Source: Micromonospora sp. WMMD1102 (lineage in GTDB: Bacteria; Actinomycetota; Actinomycetes; Mycobacteriales; Micromonosporaceae). From it: 64,000 bases of DNA. Each line of letters begins with the position of its first letter. The stretch's first letter is position 1. Location: NCBI RefSeq assembly GCF_029626265.1, contig NZ_JARUBN010000001.1, positions 4,154,001 to 4,218,000 on the forward strand. Reading direction: 5' to 3'. The notes under the pieces are model-generated. The model was given only the letters and a program-made list of their open reading frames with translations, had not been told where the DNA came from and did no database searches. Positions 8,078-16,139 of this stretch are shown piece after piece. The position numbers and the translations under genes are program-made.

Positions 8078-9802
8078 TCAGTGCGATTCGCGGGCCACCT
8101 GGTCGCCGCTGCCGCCGACCAGGAAGTCCAGGTCGGCTCCGGTGTCGGCGCCGAGCACGGTGTCCACGTAGAGCCGTTCCCAGCCCCGGGCCGGCTGGGC
8201 CAGCGCGGCCACCATCGCCGGGGCGGGCGGCCGGGCCGCCAGCTCTTCGGCCGGGATGTCCACGTCCAGCCGCCGCGCCGGCACGTCGAGCACGATCGGG
8301 TCCCCGGTGCGTACCCGGCCCAGCGGCCCACCCGCGGCGGCCTCCGGCGCGACGTGCAGCACCACCGTCCCGTACGCCGTGCCGCTCATCCGGCCGTCGC
8401 AGATCCGCACCATGTCGCGAACGCCCTGGCGGAGCAGCTTCTCCGGCAGCGGCAGGTTGGCCACCTCCGGCATCCCCGGATAACCCTTCGGCCCGCAGCC
8501 GCGCAGCACCAGCACCGAGTCGGCGTCGACGTCGAGATCCGGGTCGTCGAGCCGGGCGTGCAGCTCCTCGACCGAGTCGAAGACCAGCGCCCGGCCCCGG
8601 TGCCGGAGCAGGTGCGCCGACGCGGCGGCGGGCTTGATGATCGCGCCGGCCGGGGCGAGGCTGCCGCGCAGCACCGCGATGCCCGCCTCCGGCATCAGCG
8701 GCGCGCTGCGGGGTCGGATCACCTCCGGGTCACCGATCTCGTGCCCGGCCAGGTAGTCGCCGATCGGCCGGCCGGTCACCGTCGGTGCCGCCGCGTCCAG
8801 CAGGTCGGCGACCTGGTTCAGCACCGCCGGCAGGCCACCGGCCCGGTGGAAGTCCTCCATCAGGAACCGGCCGGCCGGTTGCAGGTCGACGAGCAGCGGT
8901 ACGCCGCTGCCGAGCCGGTCGACGTCGTCCAGGGTGATCGGCACCCCGACCCGGCCGGCGATGGCCAGCAGGTGCACGACCGCGTTCGTCGAACCGCCCA
9001 GCGCGGCCAGCGCGACGACCGCGTTCCGGAACGACGCCTCGGTCAGCACCTCGCTGGGCCTGCGCTGCGCCGCGACCATCTCGACGACCAGCTTGCCGGT
9101 GGCGTGCGAGCGGGCCAGCAGCCGGCTGTCGGAGGCGGGCAGTCCGGCCGTGCCGGGCAGGGTCATCCCGAGCACCTCGGCGAGCAGGCCCATCGTGGAG
9201 GCGGTGCCCATGGTGTTGCAGTGGCCCCGGCTGCGGATCATCGAGGACTCGGAGTCGAGGAAGCCGGCCGGCGAGAGGGTGCCGGCGCGTACCTCCTCGG
9301 AGAGCCGCCACACGTCGGTGCCGCAGCCCAGCGGCACGCCCCGGAAGGTGCCGGTGAGCATCGGGCCGCCCGGCACCACAACCGCCGGCAGGTCGACCGA
9401 GGCGGCACCCATCAGCAGTGCCGGGATGGTCTTGTCGCAACCGCCGAGCAGCACCACCCCGTCGACCGGGTTGGCCCGGATCATCTCCTCGATCGCCATC
9501 GCGGCCATGTTGCGCCAGAGCATCGCGGTCGGTCTGACCTGCGTCTCGCCGAGCGAGACCACCGGCAGGTTGAGTGGCACGCCACCGGCCTCCCAGACGC
9601 CGTTGGCGACGCTCGCCGCCACTTCGTCCAGGTGCCGGTTGCAGGGGGTGAGGTCGGACGCGGTGTTGGCGATGGCGATCTGCGGCCGTCCCTCGAACGC
9701 CGAGTCCGGCAGGCCGCGCCGCATCCAGGCACGGTGCAGGTAGGCGTTGCGGTCCGAGCCGGCGTACCACTGGTCGCTCCGGAGTGCAGGCATACTCTCC
9801 AT
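8078..9802 (-). CDS. IlvD/Edd-family sugar-acid dehydratase
   Basis: An Fe-S dehydratase of the IlvD/Edd family. Cluster-ligand cysteines are seen in the DLTPCN, LGGCDKT and RGHCNTMG motifs; LGGSTNAVVHLLAIAGR, RGCGPKGYPGMPE and CDGRMSGTAYGTVVLHVAPEAAAGGPL are also present. The YGT and PEAAAGGPL wording is that of the sugar-acid branch (arabonate, xylonate, fuconate-like substrates) rather than of valine/isoleucine biosynthesis. ATG 9802 is chosen (ATG 9793 is possible). It is divergent from a zinc dehydrogenase and sits beside the fucose-type genes, so a C6/C5 aldonate is the likely substrate. This could replace the lost enolase-type dehydratase at 14755-15045. Confidence 0.88.
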   Translation of the reverse strand: MESMPALRSDQWYAGSDRNAYLHRAWMRRGLPDSAFEGRPQIAIANTASDLTPCNRHLDEVAASVANGVWEAGGVPLNLPVVSLGETQVRPTAMLWRNMAAMAIEEMIRANPVDGVVLLGGCDKTIPALLMGAASVDLPAVVVPGGPMLTGTFRGVPLGCGTDVWRLSEEVRAGTLSPAGFLDSESSMIRSRGHCNTMGTASTMGLLAEVLGMTLPGTAGLPASDSRLLARSHATGKLVVEMVAAQRRPSEVLTEASFRNAVVALAALGGSTNAVVHLLAIAGRVGVPITLDDVDRLGSGVPLLVDLQPAGRFLMEDFHRAGGLPAVLNQVADLLDAAAPTVTGRPIGDYLAGHEIGDPEVIRPRSAPLMPEAGIAVLRGSLAPAGAIIKPAAASAHLLRHRGRALVFDSVEELHARLDDPDLDVDADSVLVLRGCGPKGYPGMPEVANLPLPEKLLRQGVRDMVRICDGRMSGTAYGTVVLHVAPEAAAGGPLGRVRTGDPIVLDVPARRLDVDIPAEELAARPPAPAMVAALAQPARGWERLYVDTVLGADTGADLDFLVGGSGDQVARESH

Positions 9803-9897
9803 TATCAAGAACAACTTCGGGTACGTCCTCCGCCGGCCCCGCCGTTCCGGGCCGTCGTCGCAGCCGGTGACCACCGCCGGTACGGTGGGCTGAAGTC

Positions 9898-10920
9898 GTG
9901 CGTGCCCTCGTGCTGACCGGTCCGGGCACCGCCGAGGTGCGCGAGGTCGAGTCGCCGGTCGCCGGGCCGGGCGAGGTGGTCGTGGACGTGCTGCGGGCGG
10001 GTGTCTGCGGCACCGACGCGGAGTTCTTCTCCGGACACATGGCGTACCTGCACAGCGGCGACGCCCGCTATCCGCTGCGGATCGGGCACGAGTGGTGCGG
10101 GGTCGTCTCGGCGGTCGGTCCCGGGGTGCCGGAGAACTGGCTGGGCCGGCGGGTCACCGGTGACACGATGCTCGGCTGCGGCCGGTGCCCCCGTTGCCGG
10201 GGCGGCCGGCAGCACCTCTGCGCGGACCGCTACGAGATCGGCATCCGGGGCGGCTGGCCGGGTGCGCTCGCCGAGCGGCTTCCGGTGCCGGTCCGCGCCC
10301 TGCACCCGCTGCCCGACCAGGTCGACGCCACGCTCGGCGCGCTCGTGGAGCCGGGCGGCAACGCGCTGCGGGTGGTCGAGGCGGCCCGGGTCGGTCCCGG
10401 CCGGCGGCTGCTGGTGCTCGGTCCGGGCACCATCGGGCTGCTGGTGGCGCAGATCGCGGCGGCCCGGGGCGCCGAGGTGCACCTGCTGGGCCGGGACGAC
10501 GCCTCGCTCGACTTCGCCCGCCGGCTCGGCTTCGGGTACGCCTGGACGGCGCGGACCCTGCCGGAGGAGGCCGCGCTGACCTTCGACGCGGTCGCCGACG
10601 CCGCCAACGACGAGCACCTGCCGGCGTACGCGGTGCGGCGGGTGGAGCCCGGCGGCCGGGTCGTCTACGTCGGACTCGCCGAGCGGCCCAGCCTGCTCGA
10701 CACCCGGGAACTGGTGCTCAGGGACCTCACCGCGGTCGGCGTGCTCAGCGCCTCCGGCGGGCTCGCCGGCACCGTCGCGCTGTACGCCTCGGGCGCCGTC
10801 GACCCGCGTCCGCTGGTGGCGGCGACGGTGGGGCTGGACGGGGTGGCGGCGGTACTGCGCGGCGATCGCGATCCCGGCTGGGGTGCCGCCCCGAAGATCC
10901 ACGTCGACCCGCGACGGTGA
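9898..10920 (+). CDS. zinc-dependent alcohol/polyol dehydrogenase (MDR family)
   Basis: A 340-residue medium-chain dehydrogenase. The catalytic zinc site is readable as Cys37 (GVCGTD) and His64-Glu65 (RIGHEWCG). A structural zinc cysteine lobe follows (LGCGRCPRCRGGRQHLC). The nucleotide-binding fold has VLGPGTIGLLVAQIAAARG. It is probably NAD(P)-linked oxidation of a sugar or polyol, given the divergent sugar-acid dehydratase 95 bases away. It starts at GTG 9898 with only a weak upstream GGTGGGCTGAAG, so leaderless or near-leaderless initiation is possible. The exact substrate is not determinable; a sugar dehydrogenase role in the adjacent pathway is inference. Confidence 0.85.
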   Translation: MRALVLTGPGTAEVREVESPVAGPGEVVVDVLRAGVCGTDAEFFSGHMAYLHSGDARYPLRIGHEWCGVVSAVGPGVPENWLGRRVTGDTMLGCGRCPRCRGGRQHLCADRYEIGIRGGWPGALAERLPVPVRALHPLPDQVDATLGALVEPGGNALRVVEAARVGPGRRLLVLGPGTIGLLVAQIAAARGAEVHLLGRDDASLDFARRLGFGYAWTARTLPEEAALTFDAVADAANDEHLPAYAVRRVEPGGRVVYVGLAERPSLLDTRELVLRDLTAVGVLSASGGLAGTVALYASGAVDPRPLVAATVGLDGVAAVLRGDRDPGWGAAPKIHVDPRR

Positions 10921-11046
10921 TCGGCAGGGCGAGGCTCGGTTGTTGCCGATGTTACGTCCGCCGACCGGTTCTTGTAGCTTGTAGGCATTGTCTCGACTGT
11001 CCTGCGGCGTAGCCCTGGCCGGATAGGCATGGAGAGGGTTTAGGCG

Positions 11047-11940
11047 ATGATGAAGCGTGCCGTTCGGTTCACCAAGCACAACACGCCCAACTCGGTGCGT
11101 GTGGTGGCACGGCGGGTGATGGGTGAGGCATACAACGCGAAGCTGCGACTGTCCGTGCCGGTGGAGTCACGCAGCGAGTTCGGCAACGTCTACCACTGCA
11201 CGATCCGCAAGACGGCCAGCCAATGGATCAAGGCCCTGCTCAGCGACCCGGTCGTCTACCGCTACTCCGGCCTGCTGCCCTACGACCCGCGCCCGCACAA
11301 GTGGCGTTACCCGCAGCCCTGCCCGCGCGGCCGGGTGGTCTCCACGCTCTTCGTCTCCTACAACGGCTTCATGAACATCCCGAAGCCGGACCCGTACCGG
11401 GTGTTCTTCGTGATCCGCGACCCGCGCGACATCGTGGTCTCCAGCTACTTCTCCTACCGCAGCTCGCACACTGCGATGGGTGACGTGCTGGAGGTGCGGA
11501 AGGTCCTCCAGGAGAAGCCGAAGAAGGAGGGCATGCTCTATCTGATCGACCATCTGGCCGGCAAGGGCACGTTCCGGTCGTTGCGGGCCTGGGCGAAGGC
11601 GCCGGAGGACGGGACCGTCGGCCTGTTCAAGTACGAGGACCTGACCGGCGAGCGGCAGGCGGACGAGGTGGCGCGGCTGATGCGGCACTGCGGGTTCCCG
11701 ATCCCGCCGGACGAGTTGACGGCCCTGCTGTCCCGGTACAGCTTCTCCAGGATGCGGAGCACCCGGGCGAGCGCGGGCCCGCTCTCGCACTACCGCCGGG
11801 GCGCACACGGCGACTGGGTCAACCACTTCGACGACGACATCCACGAGGCGTTCGTCGCGGCCACCGGCGACCTCGTCAAGGTGCTCGGCTATCCCGAGTC
11901 CGACCAGGTCTTCCAGGAGCACGGCGCGCAGCAGTCCTGA
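11047..11940 (+). CDS. sulfotransferase domain protein
   Basis: A 297-residue PAPS-dependent sulfotransferase. The 5'-phosphosulfate loop is recognisable as CTIRKTASQWIKALL (about residues 52-66), the 3'-phosphate motif as FFVIRDPRDIVVSSYFSYR (about 120-138), and the C-terminal GDWVNHF block matches the RKGxxGDWKNxF element. ATG 11047 (or ATG 11050) follows GGAGAGGG at a reasonable distance. The acceptor could be a small molecule, glycan or natural product. It is monocistronic, between the dehydrogenase and the GntR gene, and shows no link with the sugar-acid genes. Confidence 0.85.
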   Translation: MMKRAVRFTKHNTPNSVRVVARRVMGEAYNAKLRLSVPVESRSEFGNVYHCTIRKTASQWIKALLSDPVVYRYSGLLPYDPRPHKWRYPQPCPRGRVVSTLFVSYNGFMNIPKPDPYRVFFVIRDPRDIVVSSYFSYRSSHTAMGDVLEVRKVLQEKPKKEGMLYLIDHLAGKGTFRSLRAWAKAPEDGTVGLFKYEDLTGERQADEVARLMRHCGFPIPPDELTALLSRYSFSRMRSTRASAGPLSHYRRGAHGDWVNHFDDDIHEAFVAATGDLVKVLGYPESDQVFQEHGAQQS

Positions 11941-12001
11941 CCGGGCGCCGCCCCGGCGGGGGCGGGCCACGCCGGTCGACCGCGGTTGGGCGAGGGCGTC
12001 G

Positions 12002-12673
12002 TCACAGCACCCGGCGCAGCCACTCCTCCACCCCGGCGATGTGCACCGTCGCCCAGGCCCGGGCCAGCTCCGGCTCTCCCGAGGCGACCGCGTCCAGGAT
12101 CGCCGCGTGCTGCTCCCGGGTCTTGTCGACCGCTCCCTCCTGGGTCAGCCCGCGCCACACCCGGGCCCGGGTGGTCGGCCCGGAGAGGCTGTCCAGCAGC
12201 GACGTCAGCACGTTGTTGCTGGCACACGCCGCGATCTGCCGGTGGAACTCCAGGTCGTTCGCGACCAGCTCGTCGATGCTCGGGTCGTCGGCGAGCCCGT
12301 CCAGCACCGCCCGCAGCCCGACCAGCCGCGCCTCGGTCATCCGCTGCGCCGCCAGTGCCGTCGCGCCCGGCTCCAGGATCCGGCGTACCTCCAGGAACTC
12401 CAGCACGGTGTCGTCGCGGTGCAAGTCGACGACGAAGCTCAGCGCGTCCAGCAGCAACGCCGGGTCGAGGCTGGTCACGTACGTCCCGTCGCCCTGCCGG
12501 ACGTCGAGGACCCGGATCAGCGAGAGCGCCCTGACCGCCTCCCGCAGCGAGTTGCGGGACAGGCCGAGCCGCTCGGCCAGGTCGGGTTCCCGGGGCAGCC
12601 GGTCACCGGGGCGCAGCTCACCGGCGACGATCATCTGCTTGATCTTGTCGATCGCCTCGTCCGTGACCGCCAC
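12002..12673 (-). CDS. FCD-domain GntR (FadR subfamily) transcriptional regulator
   Basis: A 223-residue regulator. The N-terminal winged helix (residues about 5-70) has AIDKIKQMIVAGELRPGDRLPREPDLAERLGLSRNSLREAVRAL, and the C-terminal all-helical FCD ligand domain has EVRRILEPGATALAAQR and FHRQIAACASNN, whose His and Asp residues typically bind a metal and a carboxylate ligand. GTG 12673 is supported by GGGAGG five bases upstream. It is the last gene of the lactonase operon and is the natural candidate to bind the twin operators at 13821 and 15921. The ligand is likely a sugar acid of this pathway (inference). Confidence 0.9.
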   Translation of the reverse strand: MAVTDEAIDKIKQMIVAGELRPGDRLPREPDLAERLGLSRNSLREAVRALSLIRVLDVRQGDGTYVTSLDPALLLDALSFVVDLHRDDTVLEFLEVRRILEPGATALAAQRMTEARLVGLRAVLDGLADDPSIDELVANDLEFHRQIAACASNNVLTSLLDSLSGPTTRARVWRGLTQEGAVDKTREQHAAILDAVASGEPELARAWATVHIAGVEEWLRRVL

Positions 12674-12717
12674 GCGTTCCTCCCACGTCCTCGCGTACCC
12701 CGCAGACCGGTCGCCGG

Positions 12718-13569
12718 TCAGTCCCGGAGCCGGTAGGTGCGCACCGCCGTCGCGCCGAAGACCGCCGACCGCTCGGCCGTCGACAGCGGCGGCAGCACCT
12801 CGGTCAACGCCGTCAGCACGTCGCCGTAGCCGGCGGCGAGCCGGCAGACCGGCCAGTCCGAACCGAACATCAGCCGCTCCGGTCCGAACAGCCGGACCGC
12901 CTCGGCGACGAACGGCCGCAGGTCGGCAGGGAGCCACCGCCGCCAGTCCGCCTCGGTCACCAGGCCGGAGAGCTTCGCGGTGACGTTCGGCGAGGCCGCC
13001 AGCTCGGCGAGCGGACCGGCCCAGCCGGCCAGCCCGGCCGCACCGTCCCGGACCCCCGGCTTGCCCAGGTGGTCCAGCACGAAGCGCAGCTGCGGCACCT
13101 CGCGGGCGACCCGGGCCACCGCCGGCAACTGGTCCGCCCGGCACACCACGTCGAAGGCCAGTCCGGCTTCCGCGACGGTACGCAGCCCGCGCCGCACCGC
13201 CGGCCGGTCCAGGTAGCCCGGATCGGTCTCGGCCTGCAACTGCGGCCGGACCCCGACCAGCAGCTCACCGCCGGGCAGCGCCCGGTAGCCGGCGATCGTC
13301 GCGGCCAGCTCCGGATCGGCCGGGTCGGCCCAGGCCACCACGCCGGCGATCGCCGGGGTACCGGCGGCGTAGCCGAGCAGGATCTCCGCCTCGCCGGTGT
13401 CGCACCGCCCGCCCTCGACGAGTACGGTCCGGTCGACTCCGGCCGCGGCCAGCTCGGCGAGCAGGTCGGCGGGGAGGAACGAGCGGCGGATCGGGGCCAG
13501 TTCCGGCGCGTCGAGCCAGGAGTATCCGTCGGAGATCCGCCACAGGTGGTGGTGCGCGTCGACGATCAT
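12718..13569 (-). CDS. amidohydrolase-family sugar lactonase (L-fuconolactonase/rhamnonolactonase type)
   Basis: A 283-residue TIM-barrel hydrolase of the COG3618 type. The metal-binding start is DAHHHLW (residues 4-10), and DHLGKP and FGSDWPV are the two later hallmark blocks. In fucose and rhamnose oxidative pathways these enzymes open the aldonolactone to the acid. Its ATG overlaps the stop of the upstream 67-codon relic by four bases (ATGA), and the GntR regulator follows 44 bases downstream, so the three are one operon. The L-fuconolactone assignment comes from context. Confidence 0.87.
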   Translation of the reverse strand: MIVDAHHHLWRISDGYSWLDAPELAPIRRSFLPADLLAELAAAGVDRTVLVEGGRCDTGEAEILLGYAAGTPAIAGVVAWADPADPELAATIAGYRALPGGELLVGVRPQLQAETDPGYLDRPAVRRGLRTVAEAGLAFDVVCRADQLPAVARVAREVPQLRFVLDHLGKPGVRDGAAGLAGWAGPLAELAASPNVTAKLSGLVTEADWRRWLPADLRPFVAEAVRLFGPERLMFGSDWPVCRLAAGYGDVLTALTEVLPPLSTAERSAVFGATAVRTYRLRD

Positions 13570-13769
13570 CGCGCACCCACCCGGGACGTGGGTACCGGTG
13601 CGTCGGGGCGGAGCAGTCCTGCGGCGACCAGCTCCGACCAGAACACCCCGGGCGGCGGGTCGGCGGCGGGTCTCGCGGCGTCCAACTCGGCGGGGATCAC
13701 CTGGTGGACGCTGTCGTATTCGGGCTGCCGGCCCGGCTTGAGCCGGGTGTGCGGGGCGATCCGCTGCAT
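13566..13769 (-). pseudogene. chimeric relic: mutarotase N-terminus joined to aldo-keto reductase C-terminus
   Basis: A 67-codon reading frame. Residues 1-32 (MQRIAPHTRLKPGRQ, then EYDSVHQVIPAELDAA) look like the start of an L-rhamnose/L-fucose mutarotase, which is normally about 105 residues. Residues from about 35 onward (PPPGVFWSELVAAGLLRPDAPVP) look like the last residues of an L-fucose/D-threo-aldose dehydrogenase of the aldo-keto reductase family. A deletion fusing two neighbouring genes explains both halves. AAGGAG lies upstream and the stop overlaps the lactonase start, so the relic keeps the operon's translational coupling. Family matches are from memory of the motifs and should be searched. 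Confidence 0.55.
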
Positions 13770-13820
13770 GGCCGGAGAAACTCCTTCCGCTACCGCTTCG
13801 ACAGGTTGGCCAGGACTGAC

Positions 13821-13860
13821 AATAGATCGGATGTCTATCAGGCTGTTCCCGGCCTCACAA
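13821..13860 (-). promoter_or_regulatory. promoter with overlapping operator, lactonase operon
   Basis: On the minus strand a -35 TTGTGA (13855-13860) and -10 TAGACA (13832-13837) are separated by 17 bases. Overlapping the -10 region is an imperfect palindrome with ATAGA/TCTAT half-sites (13821-13842, plus strand AATAGATCGGATGTCTATCA). The same element recurs at 15921, upstream of the other minus-strand operon. It is the probable binding site of the local GntR regulator. Confidence 0.65.
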
Positions 13861-13930
13861 GAGTCGGAGGTCCCAAATTGCCGAGAGTTCTTGAGGCACG
13901 GAATCGTTAGGTCGGATGACCAGCCTCCGG

Positions 13931-14758
13931 TCAGTCGGGCGGCGGAGCCGACCGGAGACGCAGCCCGTACATGCCACCGTCCACTCCCAACACCACGCCG
14001 GTGGTCGCCCCGGAGTACGGGCTGGCGAGGTAGGCGATCGCCGCCGCCACCTCGTCCGCGCCGACCAGCCGGCCGGTCGGCTGGCGGGCCTGGAGCGCGG
14101 CGAGTTCCGCCGCCGGGTCGTCGGCGGAGTTCAGCAGCCGGCGTACCCAGGGGGTGTCCACGGTGCCGGGGTTGACGCAGTTGACCCGGATCCCCTCCCG
14201 GACGTGGTCGGCCGCCATCGCCAGGGTCAGCGACTGCACCGCACCCTTGCTGGCGCTGTAGAGCGCCCGGTCGGGCAGCCCGGCCCAGGCCGCGATCGAG
14301 CAGGTGTTGACGATCGCGGCGGACGACGACCGGCGCAGGTGCGGCAGGGCGGCCCGGGTCACCCGGACCATCCCGACCACGTTCACGTCGAGTACCCGGT
14401 GCCACTCGTCGTCCGGGTTGGTCTCCACGGTGCCCAGGGCGCCGATCCCGGCGTTGTTGACGAGTACGTCGAGGCCGCCGTGCGCCGCGACCACGGCGGC
14501 GATCCCGGCGCGTACCGAGGCGTCGTCGGAGACGTCGGCGGCGATCCCGAGCAGCGGTTCGGGCACCGCCGCCGGGTTCAGGTCCAGGCAGGCGACCCGG
14601 GCGCCACGGTCGGCCAGCAGCATGGCAGTGGCCAGTCCGATGCCCGAGGCGCCACCGGTCACCACAGCGCTCAACCCGGCGAACTCGCCCCGCCCGCCGC
14701 CTCCGCCGGCCGTCCCGCCGGGACCGCCCGCTCGGTCCGGACCGTTGCCGGAGGTCAC
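13931..14758 (-). CDS. short-chain dehydrogenase (2-keto-3-deoxy-fuconate dehydrogenase type)
   Basis: A classical SDR of about 275 residues. It has the cofactor loop TGGASGIG (from residue 34), a D-L-N segment after beta-2, NNAGIGALG, and the catalytic Tyr167/Lys171 in LYSASK. The start is taken as GTG 14758, whose GTGA overlaps the stop of the upstream enolase relic; there is no ribosome site, so it is probably coupled. A glycine-rich leader precedes the fold. Downstream of a fumarylacetoacetase-type hydrolase and with a lactonase nearby, the likely reaction is oxidation of 2-keto-3-deoxy-L-fuconate to the diketo acid. Confidence 0.85.
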   Translation of the reverse strand: MTSGNGPDRAGGPGGTAGGGGGRGEFAGLSAVVTGGASGIGLATAMLLADRGARVACLDLNPAAVPEPLLGIAADVSDDASVRAGIAAVVAAHGGLDVLVNNAGIGALGTVETNPDDEWHRVLDVNVVGMVRVTRAALPHLRRSSSAAIVNTCSIAAWAGLPDRALYSASKGAVQSLTLAMAADHVREGIRVNCVNPGTVDTPWVRRLLNSADDPAAELAALQARQPTGRLVGADEVAAAIAYLASPYSGATTGVVLGVDGGMYGLRLRSAPPPD

Positions 14759-15045
14759 GGCAGCACGACCCCGGGCGCCGGGACCGGGGCCGCGGCGCCC
14801 GGCACCGAGGTCGCCGCCCCGGGCGCCGGGACCTGGACCGCCCCGCCGGCCGCCGTCGTGGCGGCCGCGGCCCAGACCGGACCGTCCGGATAGGCATACC
14901 CGGTGAGCGTCTCCGGGCGCATCGTGGAGCTGAACCCGGGCGCGCCGGGTGCCACGTAACGGCCCTGGCGGACCACCACCGGGTCGACGAAGTGCTCGTG
15001 CAGGTGGTCGACGTACTCGTTGCCCCGGCCGATGGTGAAGATCAT
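14755..15045 (-). pseudogene. C-terminal relic of an enolase-superfamily L-fuconate dehydratase
   Basis: A 96-codon frame starts exactly at the ATG that overlaps the upstream stop (ATGA), then after about nine residues gives EYVDHLHEHF (10-19), a V-V-V/R-Q-G-R-Y segment, APGFSSTMRPETL and YPDGPVW. This is the C-terminal end typical of L-fuconate dehydratases (ENOSF1-like), which are about 430 residues long. The barrel with the metal ligands and catalytic Lys/His is missing, so it cannot be active. It is followed by a low-complexity Ala/Pro/Gly tail. An in-frame internal deletion of some 370 codons fits best. Confidence 0.72.
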
Positions 15046-15887
15046 GCCTGGCCCACCGTCTGCCGCTGCCGCCCCAGCCCGTCGATCTCCAGCTCGACGA
15101 CGTCACCGGCGACCAGGTACGGCTTCGGCTCGGGTTGGCCGAGCGCCACCCCGGCCGGGGTGCCGGTGTTTATCACGTCTCCCGGATAGAGCACCATGAA
15201 CTGGCTCAGGTAGTGCACGATCTCGGCCACCGGAAAGACCATGTTGCCCGTGTTGCCGTCCTGCCTGGGCGTGCCGTTGACCCAGAGCCGCAGCCCGAGC
15301 TGCTGCGGGTCGGGCACCTCGTCGGCGGTGACCAGCCAGGGGCCGAGCGGGTTGAACGTCTCGCAGTTCTTGCCCTTGTCCCACTGCCCGCCGCGTTCGA
15401 GCTGGTACTCCCGCTCGGAGACGTCGTGCGAGACGGCGTACCCGGCGACGTGGTCGAGCGCCTCCTCCGGACCGGCCAGGTATCGTGCCGTCCGCCCGAT
15501 CACCACGGCCAGTTCGACCTCCCAGTCGGTCTTGGTGCTGCCGCGCGGCAGCAGCACCTCGTCGTCCGGGCCGACCACCGTGTCGGCGGCCTTCATGAAG
15601 ACCACCGGCTCGGTGGGGAGCGGGGCGTCGATCTCGGCGGCGTGGTCCCGGTAGTTCAGCCCGACGCAGACGATTTTCCCGGGCCGCAGCGGTGGCCCGG
15701 TCCGCAGTCCCTCGGGCAGCACCGGCAGGCTCTCGACGTCGAGTCCGGCCAGCCGCTCGACGCCGCCGCCGGCCAGGAACGACCCGTCCAGGTCAGCGAC
15801 GACCCCGCCGAGGTCGCGTAACCGCCCGGCCTCGTCCAGCAGCGCCGGGGACTCCTGTCCCGGTGCACCCACCCGCAAAAGCCTCAC
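15042..15887 (-). CDS. fumarylacetoacetate hydrolase-family protein (2,4-diketo-3-deoxy-fuconate hydrolase type)
   Basis: A 281-residue FAH-fold hydrolase. It has the KIVCVGLNYRDHAAE entry block (about residues 70-84), FMKAADTVVGPDDEV, the metal-binding DWEVELAVVIG, and NTGTPAGVALG near the end. In the non-phosphorylating L-fucose pathway this family cleaves the diketo acid to lactate and pyruvate; other members act on ureidoglycolate or acylpyruvates. It is the first gene of its operon, starts at GTG 15887 and is preceded by a promoter/operator at 15921. Its stop overlaps the ATG of the dehydratase relic. Confidence 0.85.
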   Translation of the reverse strand: MRLLRVGAPGQESPALLDEAGRLRDLGGVVADLDGSFLAGGGVERLAGLDVESLPVLPEGLRTGPPLRPGKIVCVGLNYRDHAAEIDAPLPTEPVVFMKAADTVVGPDDEVLLPRGSTKTDWEVELAVVIGRTARYLAGPEEALDHVAGYAVSHDVSEREYQLERGGQWDKGKNCETFNPLGPWLVTADEVPDPQQLGLRLWVNGTPRQDGNTGNMVFPVAEIVHYLSQFMVLYPGDVINTGTPAGVALGQPEPKPYLVAGDVVELEIDGLGRQRQTVGQA

Positions 15888-15920
15888 CCGTTGCCCCCAC
15901 CTTCCGCGTAACCCGTCAGC

Positions 15921-15961
15921 AATAGGTCCGATGTCTATCAGGTGGGCTCACCGGCACACAA
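15921..15961 (-). promoter_or_regulatory. promoter with overlapping operator, FAH-SDR operon
   Basis: Minus strand -35 TTGTGT (15956-15961), 18-base spacer, -10 TAGACA (15932-15937). The plus-strand operator AATAGGTCCGATGTCTATCA differs from the copy at 13821 in only two of its first 20 bases, and the surrounding CCGGC and CACAAG elements are also conserved. It therefore looks like a duplicated regulatory module controlled by the same repressor. Confidence 0.65.
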
Positions 15962-16068
15962 GGGCCGGAAGCCGATCGCCGCCGCGCTGACCTGCCCGCA
16001 TCCCGTCAAGACGCCGGACCTTCTCGGTGGAGTCGCCGGTGTCGACGACGACAATCCAGGATCAGCCC

Positions 16069-16116
16069 TTGTCTGCCCAGCCTGTCCTTTGTAATCTCGT
16101 CGCCAAACATCGGATG
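16069..16116 (+). promoter_or_regulatory. promoter of the GH95 gene with a half operator
   Basis: TTGTCT (16069-16074), a 17-base spacer and TAATCT (16092-16097) make a near-consensus housekeeping promoter about 45 bases before the GTG start. Just downstream, ACATCGGATG (16107-16116) matches the core of the operators at 13821/15921 (minus strand ACATCGGA or ACATCCGA), so the same GntR protein may also control the fucosidase. The operator match is only partial. Confidence 0.5.
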
Positions 16117-16139
16117 CGTGCCCGAGGAGCCCTCCAGCC

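Noticed and set aside
4772..9916. A 1714-codon plus-strand reading frame opposite the metalloprotease and dehydratase
   Set aside because: Its translation is Val/Arg/Gly-rich low-complexity sequence antisense to two well-supported genes.
11047..11940. Sulfotransferase as part of sulfated-fucan degradation
   Set aside because: It would add, not remove, sulfate. No sulfatase is present and it lies on the opposite strand with its own start region, so the proximity looks accidental.
13566..13769. A short functional gene of its own (for example a regulator peptide)
   Set aside because: Both halves resemble the ends of two pathway enzymes, and the junction is best explained by deletion; kept as a relic with moderate confidence.
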